A DNA stretch of 64,000 bases from Methylobacterium sp. NEAU K (GCF_030700285.1 NZ_JAUYZJ010000002.1:1-64000); one strand, 5' to 3'; shown: positions 1-9,078, counted from the first letter of the stretch. Translations and numbers: made by a program. The notes: generated by a model not told the origin, from the sequence alone.

Positions 1-1019
<1,019 letters not shown>

Positions 1020-1081
1020 TCAAGGCAAGGCCACGACGCGAATATTCCGCGTCGCCGCGCCCGGTCCCGACTGCAGGGAGG

Positions 1082-1106
1082 CCGGTTTCTTCGAAGAAAA
1101 TACCGG
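1082..1106. repeat. AT-rich palindrome between mdcH and gmd
   Basis: A perfect 14-bp palindrome (TTTCTTCGAAGAAA, 1086-1099) is flanked by CCGG on both sides (1082-1085 and 1103-1106). It lies in the 203-bp gap between the mdcH stop and the gmd start. It is unusually AT-rich for this genome. It could be an operator for gmd or a weak terminator of the mdc operon; no U-tract follows it on the minus strand. Confidence 0.45.
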
Positions 1107-1168
1107 GCTGTCCGCCGAATTCGCCGGATATGGCTGTGATGCGTGCGTCACGCCGTGGCCGATACGCA

Positions 1169-2095
1169 TTACGATTGAGCGAGCCACGCGGCGACGCCTG
1201 CGATCGACCGAAACTCCTCCAGCGCATGGATCCGCGCGTCCGGCAGCGCCGTACGCGCCATCGTCGCCAAAGCATGCCCGGGGCCGAGCTCGAGCACCCG
1301 GTCAGCCCCGAATTCCCGGCAGGCTTCCAGGCAGGCCGCCCAGTCGATCATGTGCGAGATCTGGAGGGCGAGTTTGTCCAGGCCGTCCGCGGGCCGGAAC
1401 ACCGTCGCGCCGTCGAGGCCGCTGACGAGGCGCGGGGCGCCGGTCGGCGGGCGGCGCAGGGTGACGGTGCCGAGGGCCGTCCGGAACGCCGCGGTCGCCG
1501 CCGCGAGCAGCGGCGTATGCGAAGGGGTGTGGACCGGCAGCACCACCGCGCGCTGTGCGCCCGCCGCGGTCGCGTCCCTGCAGAGGGATTCGAGCACCGC
1601 GCGCCGGCCGCCAACCACGCCGCTGTCGGCGGCGTTGCGGATCGCGAGATGGCAGCCGTGCCGTGCGGCCAGGACCTGAAGTGCGTCGACACCGAGGCCC
1701 CGGATCCCGGCGAGCCCGAAACCTTCGCCCGAGGCGGAATCCATGGCCTCGGCGCGCCGGGCCGCCAGGGCGAGCACGTCCGCGTCGGCCAGCCGTCCGG
1801 CGACACCCCAGGCTCCGAGGTCGCCTATGCTGTAGCCCGCCACGATGGCGCGTCCCGGCCGCGCGGCGCCGAGCGCCCGCCAGGCGGCGAGCGCTGCGAC
1901 GCAGCACAGTATCTGCCCGGCACGGTTCGCGTGCAGCGCATCCCCGCCCCGGCGGGCGAGGTCGCGGGGATCGGTGCCGCCCAGCAGCGGCTCGGCGGCG
2001 GCGAAGATGTCCTGTGCGTCGGGATGGTCGGCCGTGAGGTCGAACATCCCGGGATGCTGGCCACCCTGGCCCGACAGGAGGATCGCGAGGGTCAT
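1169..2095 (-). CDS. mdcH: Malonate decarboxylase acyltransferase (malonyl-CoA:ACP transacylase), MdcH
   Basis: A FabD-like acyltransferase of 308 aa. In malonate decarboxylase it charges the acyl carrier subunit (MdcC) with malonyl from malonyl-CoA to start the cycle. The family GQGGQ motif is at residues 9-13. The nucleophile elbow is GYSIG with Ser89, where FabD usually has GHSxG. A candidate partner His193 sits in TPSHT. The C-terminal LELGPGHAL is typical of the fold. Its ATG overlaps the mdcG stop by 4 bp (ATGA), so the two are translationally coupled. It is the last gene of the mdc operon. Confidence 0.92.
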   Translation of the reverse strand: MTLAILLSGQGGQHPGMFDLTADHPDAQDIFAAAEPLLGGTDPRDLARRGGDALHANRAGQILCCVAALAAWRALGAARPGRAIVAGYSIGDLGAWGVAGRLADADVLALAARRAEAMDSASGEGFGLAGIRGLGVDALQVLAARHGCHLAIRNAADSGVVGGRRAVLESLCRDATAAGAQRAVVLPVHTPSHTPLLAAATAAFRTALGTVTLRRPPTGAPRLVSGLDGATVFRPADGLDKLALQISHMIDWAACLEACREFGADRVLELGPGHALATMARTALPDARIHALEEFRSIAGVAAWLAQS

Positions 2096-2781
2096 GCGGC
2101 GATCCCGGCGCGCAGCGGGGCGACGGGCCGCATCGCGAGACCGTCCAGCCCCTTGGCCAGCACCGTCCCGTCCTCCGGCGCGTCGCGCAGCTCCCGCCAG
2201 TGCAGGCCGGCGCCGTCCGGCAGCAGGATCTCGCCGTCGATGCGCATCGGGGCCGAATCGGCGATGGTGGCGAGCCCGTCGAGCAGGCCGCTCGGCACCG
2301 GCGCCGGGCACGGCCAGAGCAGGTCGAGGTCCGAGGTGGTCGTGAGATAGGGGAGGCCCGTCACGGCCTGCCAGAGCAAGCCTCCGAACGGGCGGGGTAC
2401 GAGGCCATGACGTTCGCCGAGCGCCACCAGGGCGGCGATCGTCCCGTGCCAGGCGGCGGGCGCGTGCTCCGCGGTCTCGGCCAAGCTCGGCGCGGCCAGG
2501 GGCGCCAGTTCGGCGGCCGGCAGGGCGAGGCCGATCCGGCGCTTGCCATCGGCCGGCGGCAGCGGCAGGCCGAGCGGCACGGAGCCGGCCATCTCGCCCG
2601 GTACCCGGCGGCGGACGATCAGGGGGCGGCCCGCCGCGGTCCACCCAGCCAGATGAGGGATGCCGGCGAGATCGACCCGGGTCCGGAGCCAGTCCGCCCA
2701 AGCCCCCGGATCGGCGCGCACGAGGTCGTGGCGGGCGAAGGCCTCGGGCGAGACGGGCTCAGGCAAGTCGGTCTCAGGCAA
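2092..2781 (-). CDS. mdcG: Malonate decarboxylase holo-ACP synthase (phosphoribosyl-dephospho-CoA transferase), MdcG
   Basis: MdcG transfers 2'-(5''-triphosphoribosyl)-3'-dephospho-CoA onto the serine of MdcC. At 229 aa it is near the family length. The N-terminal RHDLV and the DLDLLWPC motif (nucleotidyltransferase-like aspartates) are visible. The start is uncertain: the frame opens with TTG at 2781, a second in-frame TTG is at 2766 and a GTG at 2721, and no ATG fits. The start region lies inside a short tandem repeat. The gene that makes the prosthetic group, mdcB, is not in the cluster. Confidence 0.88.
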   Translation of the reverse strand: MPETDLPEPVSPEAFARHDLVRADPGAWADWLRTRVDLAGIPHLAGWTAAGRPLIVRRRVPGEMAGSVPLGLPLPPADGKRRIGLALPAAELAPLAAPSLAETAEHAPAAWHGTIAALVALGERHGLVPRPFGGLLWQAVTGLPYLTTTSDLDLLWPCPAPVPSGLLDGLATIADSAPMRIDGEILLPDGAGLHWRELRDAPEDGTVLAKGLDGLAMRPVAPLRAGIAA

Positions 2782-2798
2782 AGTCGGTCTCAGACAAG
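2759..2798. repeat. Short tandem repeat at the mdcE/mdcG junction
   Basis: A 15-16-bp unit, tcaggcaagtcggtc and a copy with one extra a, is repeated twice (2759-2773 and 2774-2789) and followed by a partial third copy. The repeat contains the mdcE stop codon and both TTG candidate starts of mdcG, so a change in copy number would alter the start region of mdcG. Confidence 0.7.
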
Positions 2799-3506
2799 GC
2801 GCGCCTGGTCGATCACAGCGCCCGCGATGCCGCGCGCCACCGGCCGGCCCCCGCGCGTCTCGCCGAGCCGGTCACGGTCGTCGCCGGCTTGCAACCCGGT
2901 GATGAGATCGCGAATCTGGCCGTCGAGGGCCTTGCCCGGATCGAGCACCACATGGACCGCGCCGGTCGCCACCATGTTGTCGATCCCGGGCGCGAAGACC
3001 GGGGTCGATTTCGCCATTTCCTGGAGCTTGTCGAGGGGCAGCTTGGTGACGCGGGCGACGGATGGCAGGTCCATCACGCTCGGGTTGGCGCCCGGCAGCG
3101 CGGCCAGAACCCGCGTCGCCAGGGCCGTTGCGATGAAGGCCCCGGCGGCCGAATGTCCGTAGATCAGACCGATTGTCGGGTGTCCGGACCGGTCGGCCAG
3201 CAGAAGCGCCTTGGCGAGATGCGCAAGGCATTCGTTGAGCCCGAGCAGTTCGTCGCGCCGGCTCATGCGCTGGCTGTCGGAATCGACCGCTACCAGGATC
3301 GGCGCGCGGTCGCCCGCCCGCACCACGTCGAGAACCACGCGCGACAGGATGAGCGCCCCCTCCACGCCGAGCGGCGTGTCGCCGTCGATCCCGACGACGT
3401 GGAGCTTGCTGCCCGCGAACGGGCCGCCCCCGGTCACGAGCCCGTCGCGCACCTGGACGGAATGGCCCTGCGGAAACAGCCCGGCCAGGATCTCAGCGAG
3501 CGTCAT
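2790..3506 (-). CDS. mdcE: Malonate decarboxylase subunit gamma, MdcE
   Basis: With MdcD it forms the decarboxylase that acts on malonyl-S-ACP and releases CO2 and acetyl-S-ACP, without biotin. The protein has 238 aa and a crotonase-like carboxyltransferase fold. IYGHSAAGAFIA in the middle of the protein is the conserved stretch of the gamma subunit. The ATG at 3506 lies inside the end of mdcD (14-bp overlap), which supports coupled translation and the 1:1 complex. The longer frame upstream has no family similarity that I recognise, so I did not use it. Confidence 0.93.
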   Translation of the reverse strand: MTLAEILAGLFPQGHSVQVRDGLVTGGGPFAGSKLHVVGIDGDTPLGVEGALILSRVVLDVVRAGDRAPILVAVDSDSQRMSRRDELLGLNECLAHLAKALLLADRSGHPTIGLIYGHSAAGAFIATALATRVLAALPGANPSVMDLPSVARVTKLPLDKLQEMAKSTPVFAPGIDNMVATGAVHVVLDPGKALDGQIRDLITGLQAGDDRDRLGETRGGRPVARGIAGAVIDQARLV

Positions 3507-4422
3507 GGTTGGCCTCCCTGACCCGGGCGACGGTCTCGTCGAAGGCGCGCGTGTCCATCGCCGGCACCGAGTCCGGATCGTTGACGCCGAGCCGCGCCCA
3601 GACATCCGTTGCGTCACGGCAATCACCGAAGCGTTCGATCCGGGATTCGAGCCGCGCCTGCTCGGCCTCCAGCGTATCGAGGTCGAAGGCCGGCGCCCGG
3701 CCGATTAGGTCGAGCGCCGCCCGCCGGAAGGCCGCGACCGTGTCGGCGCAGAAGGCATCGGCCCCGCCGATCAGCCGGCGGTGCTTGCCGCCCATGGTGC
3801 GCCAGACCAGCGCCCGGTCGCGGGAATCGAACTCCTCCGCGCCCTTGTTGGTCTCGATCACCTCGGGCCCCGAGACCGAGATCCGGCCGCCCTCGGAGAC
3901 GGCCAGCCGCGAGCAGGTTCCGGCGATCAGGCCGCCGCCGCCGTAGCAGCCAGCCCGGCCGCCGATCAGCCCGATCACTGGGATGCCGGCCGCCCGGGCG
4001 TCCACGATCGCCCGCATGGTCTCGGCGATTGCGGTCTCACCGGCATTGGCCTCCTGAAGCCGGACGCCGCCGGTGTCGAACAGGATCAGCACCGCGGCCG
4101 GCTTCAGTTCGATCGCGGCGCGCAGCAGGCCCACCAGCTTGGCGCCGTGGATCTCGCCGAAGGCCCCGCCCATGAAGCGGCCTTCCTGCGCGGCGATCAG
4201 CACAGGCTTGCCGTCGAGGGTCGCCCGTCCGACCACGATGCCGTCGTCGAAGGCGCGCGGCAGGTCGAACAGCGGCAGGTGCGGACTCATCCGCCGCTCG
4301 GTCGGGGGCAGGAATTCCCTGACGCTGCCCGGATCGGCGAGCGCCACAACGCGCTGGCGGGCGGTGGCCTCGTACCAGCTCAGCGCATCGGGATCGGCAC
4401 TCGCGGCGCGGTTGCCAGCCAT
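3493..4422 (-). CDS. mdcD: Malonate decarboxylase subunit beta, MdcD
   Basis: The beta subunit of the biotin-independent malonyl-S-ACP decarboxylase, partner of MdcE, 309 aa. It has the carboxyltransferase signatures GGAFGEIHGAKL (about 87-98), the FDTGGVRLQEAN block (about 115-126) and the glycine-rich IGGRAGCYGGGG stretch that forms an oxyanion hole. The start ATG at 4422 is only 2 nt from the mdcC stop. Gene order mdcA-C-D-E-G-H is that of known malonate decarboxylase operons, apart from the missing mdcB. Confidence 0.94.
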   Translation of the reverse strand: MAGNRAASADPDALSWYEATARQRVVALADPGSVREFLPPTERRMSPHLPLFDLPRAFDDGIVVGRATLDGKPVLIAAQEGRFMGGAFGEIHGAKLVGLLRAAIELKPAAVLILFDTGGVRLQEANAGETAIAETMRAIVDARAAGIPVIGLIGGRAGCYGGGGLIAGTCSRLAVSEGGRISVSGPEVIETNKGAEEFDSRDRALVWRTMGGKHRRLIGGADAFCADTVAAFRRAALDLIGRAPAFDLDTLEAEQARLESRIERFGDCRDATDVWARLGVNDPDSVPAMDTRAFDETVARVREANHDAR

Positions 4423-4424
4423 GG

Positions 4425-4733
4425 TCAGGCCTCCATCAGCCGGGCGCCCTGGAGCAGGCGCAGTGAGACCGTGTCGGGGCGGGCGCCGCCGTCATTGATG
4501 CTGATCCGGAGGCCACCGGGCTGGGCTCGGGCGACGAAATCTGCCACCACGGCCTCCCAGACGACGCCGTAGCCGGCGATCGGCGTCTCGATCGCCACCT
4601 CGCAGGCATCCGGCGGCAGTACCCGCTCCAGCAGGATCTCCAGGTTGCCGGAGGCCACCACGCCGGTGATCGCGTTCGGCACCGAGCCCGGCAGCGGCTT
4701 TTTCGTGGTGTGGCGGAAGGTCAGGGTTTCCAT
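4425..4733 (-). CDS. mdcC: Malonate decarboxylase acyl carrier protein (delta subunit), MdcC
   Basis: A small 102-aa acyl carrier that holds malonyl and acetyl groups as thioesters of phosphoribosyl-dephospho-CoA. The attachment serine is probably Ser28 in VVASGNLEILLE, matching the SG(D/N)LE motif of MdcC and CitD. I chose the ATG at 4733 over the longer frame to 4775 because the protein then begins just before the conserved FRH-PLPGS segment. Its only neighbours are the other mdc genes. Confidence 0.92.
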   Translation of the reverse strand: METLTFRHTTKKPLPGSVPNAITGVVASGNLEILLERVLPPDACEVAIETPIAGYGVVWEAVVADFVARAQPGGLRISINDGGARPDTVSLRLLQGARLMEA

Positions 4734-4772
4734 GGTCGGTTCCTCGACGGACGTCCCGTCATCCAAACAGAA

Positions 4773-4787
4773 CACCTCAGGATGAGG
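4773..4787 (-). repeat. Possible dispersed-repeat core between mdcA and mdcC
   Basis: Read on the minus strand this 15-mer is CCTCATCCTGAGGTG. It matches 13 of 15 bases of the 15-mer at 12674-12688. Similar sequences recur in intergenic regions of Rhizobiales genomes as I recall them, so this may be a fragment of such a repeat. It lies in the 90-bp gap between mdcA and mdcC. Confidence 0.4.
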
Positions 4788-4823
4788 GCGCGAGTGGGCG
4801 GCGCAGCTTCAGCGCGATCGACC

Positions 4824-6470
4824 CTACCAGTTCCGGAACTTCGCCGGCGGCTCGTAGAGCCCCCCGGACCAGTGCACGAGGTCCTTGATCGACTTGGCAG
4901 CCAGCAGGGCCCGGTCGGCGTCCAGCGGCTCGATGCCGAGATCCTCCGGCCGGCGTATGATCCCGCGGGCGCGCAGCTCCTCGACCTTGGCGCGGTCGCG
5001 GCCGCGGCCGACCTCGGTATAGCCTGCGACCCCCCGGATCGCCTGCTCGCGATCGTCGGCATCGCGGCACAGCAGCAGGTTGGCGATGCCCTCCTCGGTC
5101 ACGATGTGCGTGACGTCGTCCGCGTAGATCATGACCGGCGCCAGCTCGAGACCGATCTTTCTCGCGAGTTCGAGGGCGTCGAGCTTCTCCACGAAGGTCG
5201 GGACCAGCTTCTCGCCAAACGTCTCGACCAGTTGCACCACCAGCTTGCGCCCGCGCATCAGCGCGGGATCGCCGACGATCTGCCCTTCGCGACCGGCCTT
5301 CATCCAGGCATCGGACGGGTGGCGCCGGCCGTGCGGGTCCGAGCCCATGTTGGGCGCGCCGCCGAAACCCGCCACCCGCGACTGCGTGATTGTCGAGGAA
5401 TGGCCCATCAGGTCGATCTGGAGCGTCGCCCCGATGAACATGTCGCAGGCGTAGAGGCCCGCCGTCTGGCAGAAGGCCCGGTTTGAGCGCAGGCTGCCGT
5501 CCGCCCCTGTGAAGAAGATGTCGGGGCGCTCGCGGATGTAGCGGTCCATGCCGACTTCCGAGCCGAAGCAATGGATCTGCTTGACCCAGCCGGACTCGAT
5601 CGCCGGGATCAGGGTCGGGTGCGGGTTGAGCGCCCAGTGGGTGGCGATCTTGCCCTTGAGGCCGAGCTTCTCGCCGTAGGTCGGCAGCAGCAGTTCGATC
5701 GCCGCCGTCCCGAAGCCGATCCCGTGGTTGAGCCGGCGGATGCCGTATTCCGCGTAGATCCCCTTGATTGCCATCATGGCGATCAGGATCTGGGTCTCGG
5801 TCATCGCCGCCGGGTCGCGGGTGAACAGCGGCTCGACGTAGAACGGCGTGTCGGCCTCGACCACGAAGTCGATCCGGTCGCCGGGGATGTCGACCCGCGG
5901 GACCTTCTCGACGATCTGGTTCACCTGCGCGATCACCACGCCGTTCTTGAAGGCCGTGGCCTCGACGACGGTCGGCGTGTCCTCGGTGTTGGGGCCGGTA
6001 TAGAGGTTGCCGTCGCGGTCGGCCGAGACGCCGGCGATCAGCGCCACGTTCGGTGTCAGGTCGACGAAGTAGCGGGCGAACAGCTCCAGGTAGGTGTGCA
6101 CCGCACCGAGCTGTATCTGGCCGCCGTAGAGCATCCTGGCGATGCGGGCGCCCTGCGGGCCGGAGTAGGAATAGTCCAGCCGCTTGGCGATGCCGGTCTC
6201 GAACACGTCGAGGTGCTCCGGCAGGACGATCCCCGACTGGACCATGTGCAGATCGTGGATCTTGGCCGGATCGCAGGCGGCGAGGCCGCGGGCCAGGCAA
6301 TCCGCCTGCTTCTGGTTATCGCCCTCCAGGCAGACCCGGTCGCCCGGGCGGAGGATCGCCTCCAGCAGATCGACCACGGAACCGGCCGGGACCACCTTGC
6401 CGTCGGCATGGACGCGACCCGCCTGGACGCGTGCATCGCGATCATTCCTCTCGCCGCGCCACTCGGTCAT
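4824..6470 (-). CDS. mdcA: Malonate decarboxylase subunit alpha (acetyl-ACP:malonate ACP transferase), MdcA
   Basis: MdcA exchanges acetyl for malonyl on the carrier protein MdcC, so that free malonate enters the cycle and acetate leaves. Its 548 aa match the family length. The sequence is of the CoA-transferase-like alpha subunit: DRVCLEGDNQKQAD near residue 50 and GNLYTGPNTED and ATHWALNPHPTLIP further on are conserved family stretches. It is the first gene of the minus-strand operon, with a promoter candidate close upstream. It diverges from madL across 225 bp. Confidence 0.94.
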   Translation of the reverse strand: MTEWRGERNDRDARVQAGRVHADGKVVPAGSVVDLLEAILRPGDRVCLEGDNQKQADCLARGLAACDPAKIHDLHMVQSGIVLPEHLDVFETGIAKRLDYSYSGPQGARIARMLYGGQIQLGAVHTYLELFARYFVDLTPNVALIAGVSADRDGNLYTGPNTEDTPTVVEATAFKNGVVIAQVNQIVEKVPRVDIPGDRIDFVVEADTPFYVEPLFTRDPAAMTETQILIAMMAIKGIYAEYGIRRLNHGIGFGTAAIELLLPTYGEKLGLKGKIATHWALNPHPTLIPAIESGWVKQIHCFGSEVGMDRYIRERPDIFFTGADGSLRSNRAFCQTAGLYACDMFIGATLQIDLMGHSSTITQSRVAGFGGAPNMGSDPHGRRHPSDAWMKAGREGQIVGDPALMRGRKLVVQLVETFGEKLVPTFVEKLDALELARKIGLELAPVMIYADDVTHIVTEEGIANLLLCRDADDREQAIRGVAGYTEVGRGRDRAKVEELRARGIIRRPEDLGIEPLDADRALLAAKSIKDLVHWSGGLYEPPAKFRNW

Positions 6471-6500
6471 CCGCGGGCTCCCTGATGTATGCGATGCCCA

Positions 6501-6528
6501 GGATAAGGCCCGCCACCCGTATTTTCAA
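6501..6528 (-). promoter_or_regulatory. Candidate mdcA promoter
   Basis: On the minus strand, TTGAAA (6528-6523) and TTATCC (6506-6501) are separated by 16 bp, giving a plausible sigma-70-like -35/-10 pair. Transcription would begin near 6494, about 24 nt before the mdcA ATG. This is a visual match only. Confidence 0.45.
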
Positions 6529-6558
6529 ACACGTATCATTCACGGTTTCGTATACGGG
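6516..6558. promoter_or_regulatory. Candidate GntR operator region between mdcA and madL
   Basis: The region holds CGTAT at 6518, 6532 and 6549. The last copy is part of the perfect 8-bp palindrome CGTATACG (6549-6556). The outer ends, CCCGTAT (6516-6522) and ATACGGG (6552-6558), are inverted copies of each other. GTATAC-centred palindromes are common targets of FCD-type GntR regulators, and such a regulator is encoded at 7969. That this one binds here is an inference. Confidence 0.45.
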
Positions 6559-6559
6559 A

Positions 6560-6587
6560 TTGCCGGTCTGTCAATATCCTGCATACT
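6560..6587 (+). promoter_or_regulatory. Candidate madL promoter
   Basis: TTGCCG (6560-6565) and CATACT (6582-6587) are 16 bp apart and lie 109 nt before the madL ATG. The palindrome CGTATACG ends just upstream of the -35 element, so a bound regulator could block access. The match to consensus is modest. Confidence 0.35.
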
Positions 6588-6695
6588 AGAGGCAACAAAC
6601 AACGAGTCGATTCGGGTCGGGAGACGCCCCATGCCGAGCGCGTCATTGAAGGCGCCGCACCGTGCCCTGGCGAGTGCCGCGAGAGGGAAACGCCG

Positions 6696-7154
6696 ATGAT
6701 CGTCCTGGGTGTCGCCCTCCTCGCCACCTGCACGCTGATCGGCGTGTATCTCGGCGATCTCCTCGGCATCGCCCTTGGCGTGAAGGCGAATGTCGGCGGT
6801 GTCGGCATCGCCATGATCCTGCTGATTGCCGCCCGCCTCTGGCTCTCCCGGCGCGGCCGCCTGACCAAGGGCGTCCAGTTCGGCGTGGAGTTCTGGGCCG
6901 GCATGTACATCCCGATCGTGGTCGCCATGGCGGCCCAGCAGAACGTTGTCGCCGCGGTGAGCGGCGGCCCGATCGTGATCATCGCCGCCACCGGCTCGCT
7001 GGTCCTGTGCTTCGGCGCCGTGGCGCTGCTGAGCCGCTTCGGACGCCGCGATCCGGGCAGCCCCGAGGTCGAGCACGGAGGATCGGTCATCGGCGGCGAA
7101 GCGGAACCGGTTGCCGGCACGCAGCCCGTGGTTCCGGCCGCGCGACAGGGGTGA
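6696..7154 (+). CDS. madL: Malonate transporter subunit MadL
   Basis: The small subunit of the two-component MadLM malonate/proton (or sodium) symporter in the inner membrane. At 152 aa it has about four hydrophobic helices (roughly residues 1-20, 25-48, 68-88 and 93-115) and a polar C-terminal tail. The stretch GVKANVGGVGIAM is characteristic of MadL. It is followed after 5 bp by madM. It is divergent from the decarboxylase genes it supplies. Confidence 0.92.
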   Translation: MIVLGVALLATCTLIGVYLGDLLGIALGVKANVGGVGIAMILLIAARLWLSRRGRLTKGVQFGVEFWAGMYIPIVVAMAAQQNVVAAVSGGPIVIIAATGSLVLCFGAVALLSRFGRRDPGSPEVEHGGSVIGGEAEPVAGTQPVVPAARQG

Positions 7155-7159
7155 GCATC

Positions 7160-7936
7160 ATGGGACATGAGATCTGGCACGGCATCGAACATGTCTTCAT
7201 CGAGCAGAGCCTCGTCGCGGCCTTCGCGGTCGTCGGCGCGCTGATCCTCGTCTCGAACCTCGCGGCCAAACGTTTCACCAACGGCCGCGTTCACGGCTCG
7301 GCCATCGCGATCGTGCTCGGACTGGTGCTGGCCTATCTCGGCGGCCTCCACACGGGCGGCAAGAAGGGGCTCGCCGACATCCCGGCGCTGGCCGGCATCG
7401 GCCTGATGGGCGGGGCGATGCTGCGCGACTTCGCCATCGTCGCCACCGCCTTCGAGGTCGACGTGATCGAGGCCAAGCGGGCCGGCCTGCTCGGCGTGCT
7501 GGCGCTCGCCCTCGGCACGATCCTGCCGTTCATCGTCGGGACGCTGACCGCCGTGGCCTTCGGCTACCATGACGCGGTCTCGATCACGACCATCGGCGCG
7601 GGCGCGATCACCTATATCGTCGGCCCGGTGACGGGGGCGGCGATCGGCGCGGATTCCACCGTCATGGCGCTCTCCATCGCCACTGGGGTAACCAAGGCCG
7701 TCATGGTCATGGTCGGCACACCCTTGGTGGCAAAGCTGATCGGCCTGGACAACCCACGCTCGGCCATGGCCTACGGTGGGCTGATGGGGACGGTGAGCGG
7801 CGTCGCGGGCGGACTCGCGGCCACGGACCCCAAGCTCGTTCCCTACGGAGCGCTCACCGCCACCTTCCACACCGGGATCGGCTGCCTCGTCGGTCCCTCG
7901 ATCTTTTTCCTGACGGTGCGGGCCCTGGTCGGCTGA
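7160..7936 (+). CDS. madM: Malonate transporter subunit MadM
   Basis: The large subunit of the MadLM malonate carrier, 258 aa, with many hydrophobic segments from residue 18 to the end. The ATG at 7160 starts 5 bp after madL; the longer upstream frame overlaps madL and is discarded. The C-terminal block LVPYGALTATFHTGIGCLVG is typical of the family. Together with MadL it should bring malonate to the mdc decarboxylase. Confidence 0.92.
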   Translation: MGHEIWHGIEHVFIEQSLVAAFAVVGALILVSNLAAKRFTNGRVHGSAIAIVLGLVLAYLGGLHTGGKKGLADIPALAGIGLMGGAMLRDFAIVATAFEVDVIEAKRAGLLGVLALALGTILPFIVGTLTAVAFGYHDAVSITTIGAGAITYIVGPVTGAAIGADSTVMALSIATGVTKAVMVMVGTPLVAKLIGLDNPRSAMAYGGLMGTVSGVAGGLAATDPKLVPYGALTATFHTGIGCLVGPSIFFLTVRALVG

Positions 7937-7968
7937 GAGTCCGGCCGCGCGAGGCGCAGGAACTGCGG

Positions 7969-8637
7969 ATGCACGGCGACTTTCAAAAGATCGACAGCGG
8001 GCTGCTCTCGGACCGGATCCGCGACGCGCTTACCGACGCGATCACCTCGGGTGTGATCCCGGCCGGCACGGCGCTGGACGAGCAGAACCTCGCGCAGCGC
8101 TACGGCGCCTCGCGGACCCCCGTCCGGGAGGCGCTGCGCCAGCTCTCGGCCTCGGGCCTCGTCGAGATGCGCCCACGCCGGGGCGTGGTGGTCGCGCGGC
8201 TCACGCCGCAGCGGATCGCCGACATGTTCGAGACCACCGCCGAGATCGAGGCCATGTGCGCCCGGCTCGCGACCTACCGGATGACGCCGCTCGAGCGCGG
8301 CCTCCTGATGGAGCTGCATGAGGACTCCGCCGCGGCGGTGGAGGCCGGCGACGTGGACGCCTACGACCGGTTCAACCGCGCCTTCCACGAGGCGCTCTAC
8401 GCGGCGACCCATAACGGCTTCATGGCCGAGCAGGCGCTGGCGATCCGCGAGCGGCTCGCCGCCTTCCGCCGGACCCAGCTGCGCCACGCCGACCGTATCC
8501 GCCGCTCGCGCGAGGAGCACGGCGAGATCCTGACCGCCATCGCCGAGGGGGACGGCGAGCTGGCCGCCCGCCGCATGCGCGCGCACATGCTGCGGGCCGC
8601 GGCCGCGCTCGGGCGCTACATCTCCGAGACCGGCTAG
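7969..8637 (+). CDS. GntR-family (FadR/FCD subfamily) transcriptional regulator, likely of malonate use
   Basis: A 222-aa protein with an N-terminal winged helix-turn-helix (about residues 13-76; SRTPVREALRQLSASGLV is the recognition region) and a C-terminal all-helical FCD ligand domain (about 85-210). That domain carries the metal- or ligand-binding pattern with FNRAFHEALY and EEHGEILTAI. It sits 32 bp after madM on the same strand. FCD regulators of malonate genes are known (MdcY, MatR), so I infer control of the divergent mdc/mad promoters by malonate or malonyl-CoA. It overlaps the zapA stop by 4 bp in a convergent arrangement. Confidence 0.85.
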   Translation: MHGDFQKIDSGLLSDRIRDALTDAITSGVIPAGTALDEQNLAQRYGASRTPVREALRQLSASGLVEMRPRRGVVVARLTPQRIADMFETTAEIEAMCARLATYRMTPLERGLLMELHEDSAAAVEAGDVDAYDRFNRAFHEALYAATHNGFMAEQALAIRERLAAFRRTQLRHADRIRRSREEHGEILTAIAEGDGELAARRMRAHMLRAAAALGRYISETG

Positions 8638-9023
8638 CTCTCGCGCCCCTCGCCGGGACGCCGCGCAGGCGCGCTCAACGCGTCCGCGAGCTTCCCGATC
8701 CGCTCGGCCGCGTGCCCGATCCCGGCCGCCGCCCGGGCGGCATCGTCGGACCGGGCGCGTTCGGCGGCCTCGGTGGCGGCGCGCAGCTGCGCCGTCTCAG
8801 CCTCCAGGGCGGCGAGCCGGCCGCGAACCTCTAAGAGTTCGTCGGCGATGGTCAGCGCGGCCATCACCTGCAGGCGCATGTCGCCGATCTCGCCGAAGCC
8901 CTTGCGCATCTCGCCGATGCGCGTCCCGAACGTCTCGGCGAGGCTGGCGAGGTGGGCCTCCTCGCCCGCGCCGCAGGACATGCGGTAGCTCCGGCCGTCG
9001 ATCGTCACGTTGATGATGGGCAT
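8634..9023 (-). CDS. zapA: Cell division protein ZapA
   Basis: A 129-aa FtsZ-associated protein that cross-links FtsZ protofilaments at mid-cell. It begins with the ZapA pattern of a short beta hairpin, INVTIDGRSYRM, then LASLAETFGTRI. A long coiled coil follows from about residue 55, with AALEAETAQLRAATEAAERA in the middle. The C-terminal tail is Ala/Arg-rich and longer than in E. coli ZapA. It lies just downstream of a DUF4164 coiled-coil gene. That pairing next to gap is common in Rhizobiales as I remember it. Confidence 0.88.
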   Translation of the reverse strand: MPIINVTIDGRSYRMSCGAGEEAHLASLAETFGTRIGEMRKGFGEIGDMRLQVMAALTIADELLEVRGRLAALEAETAQLRAATEAAERARSDDAARAAAGIGHAAERIGKLADALSAPARRPGEGRES

Positions 9024-9078
9024 GGGATCAGGGGCCTGGGCGGCTCATGGGGCGGTCCGTATCGGCGAGGGCGCCATC

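Noticed and set aside
8637..8640. A possible 6S RNA next to zapA
   Set aside because: In this window the zapA stop overlaps the end of the GntR gene, so there is no space for an RNA gene on that side, and I see no 6S-like fold upstream.
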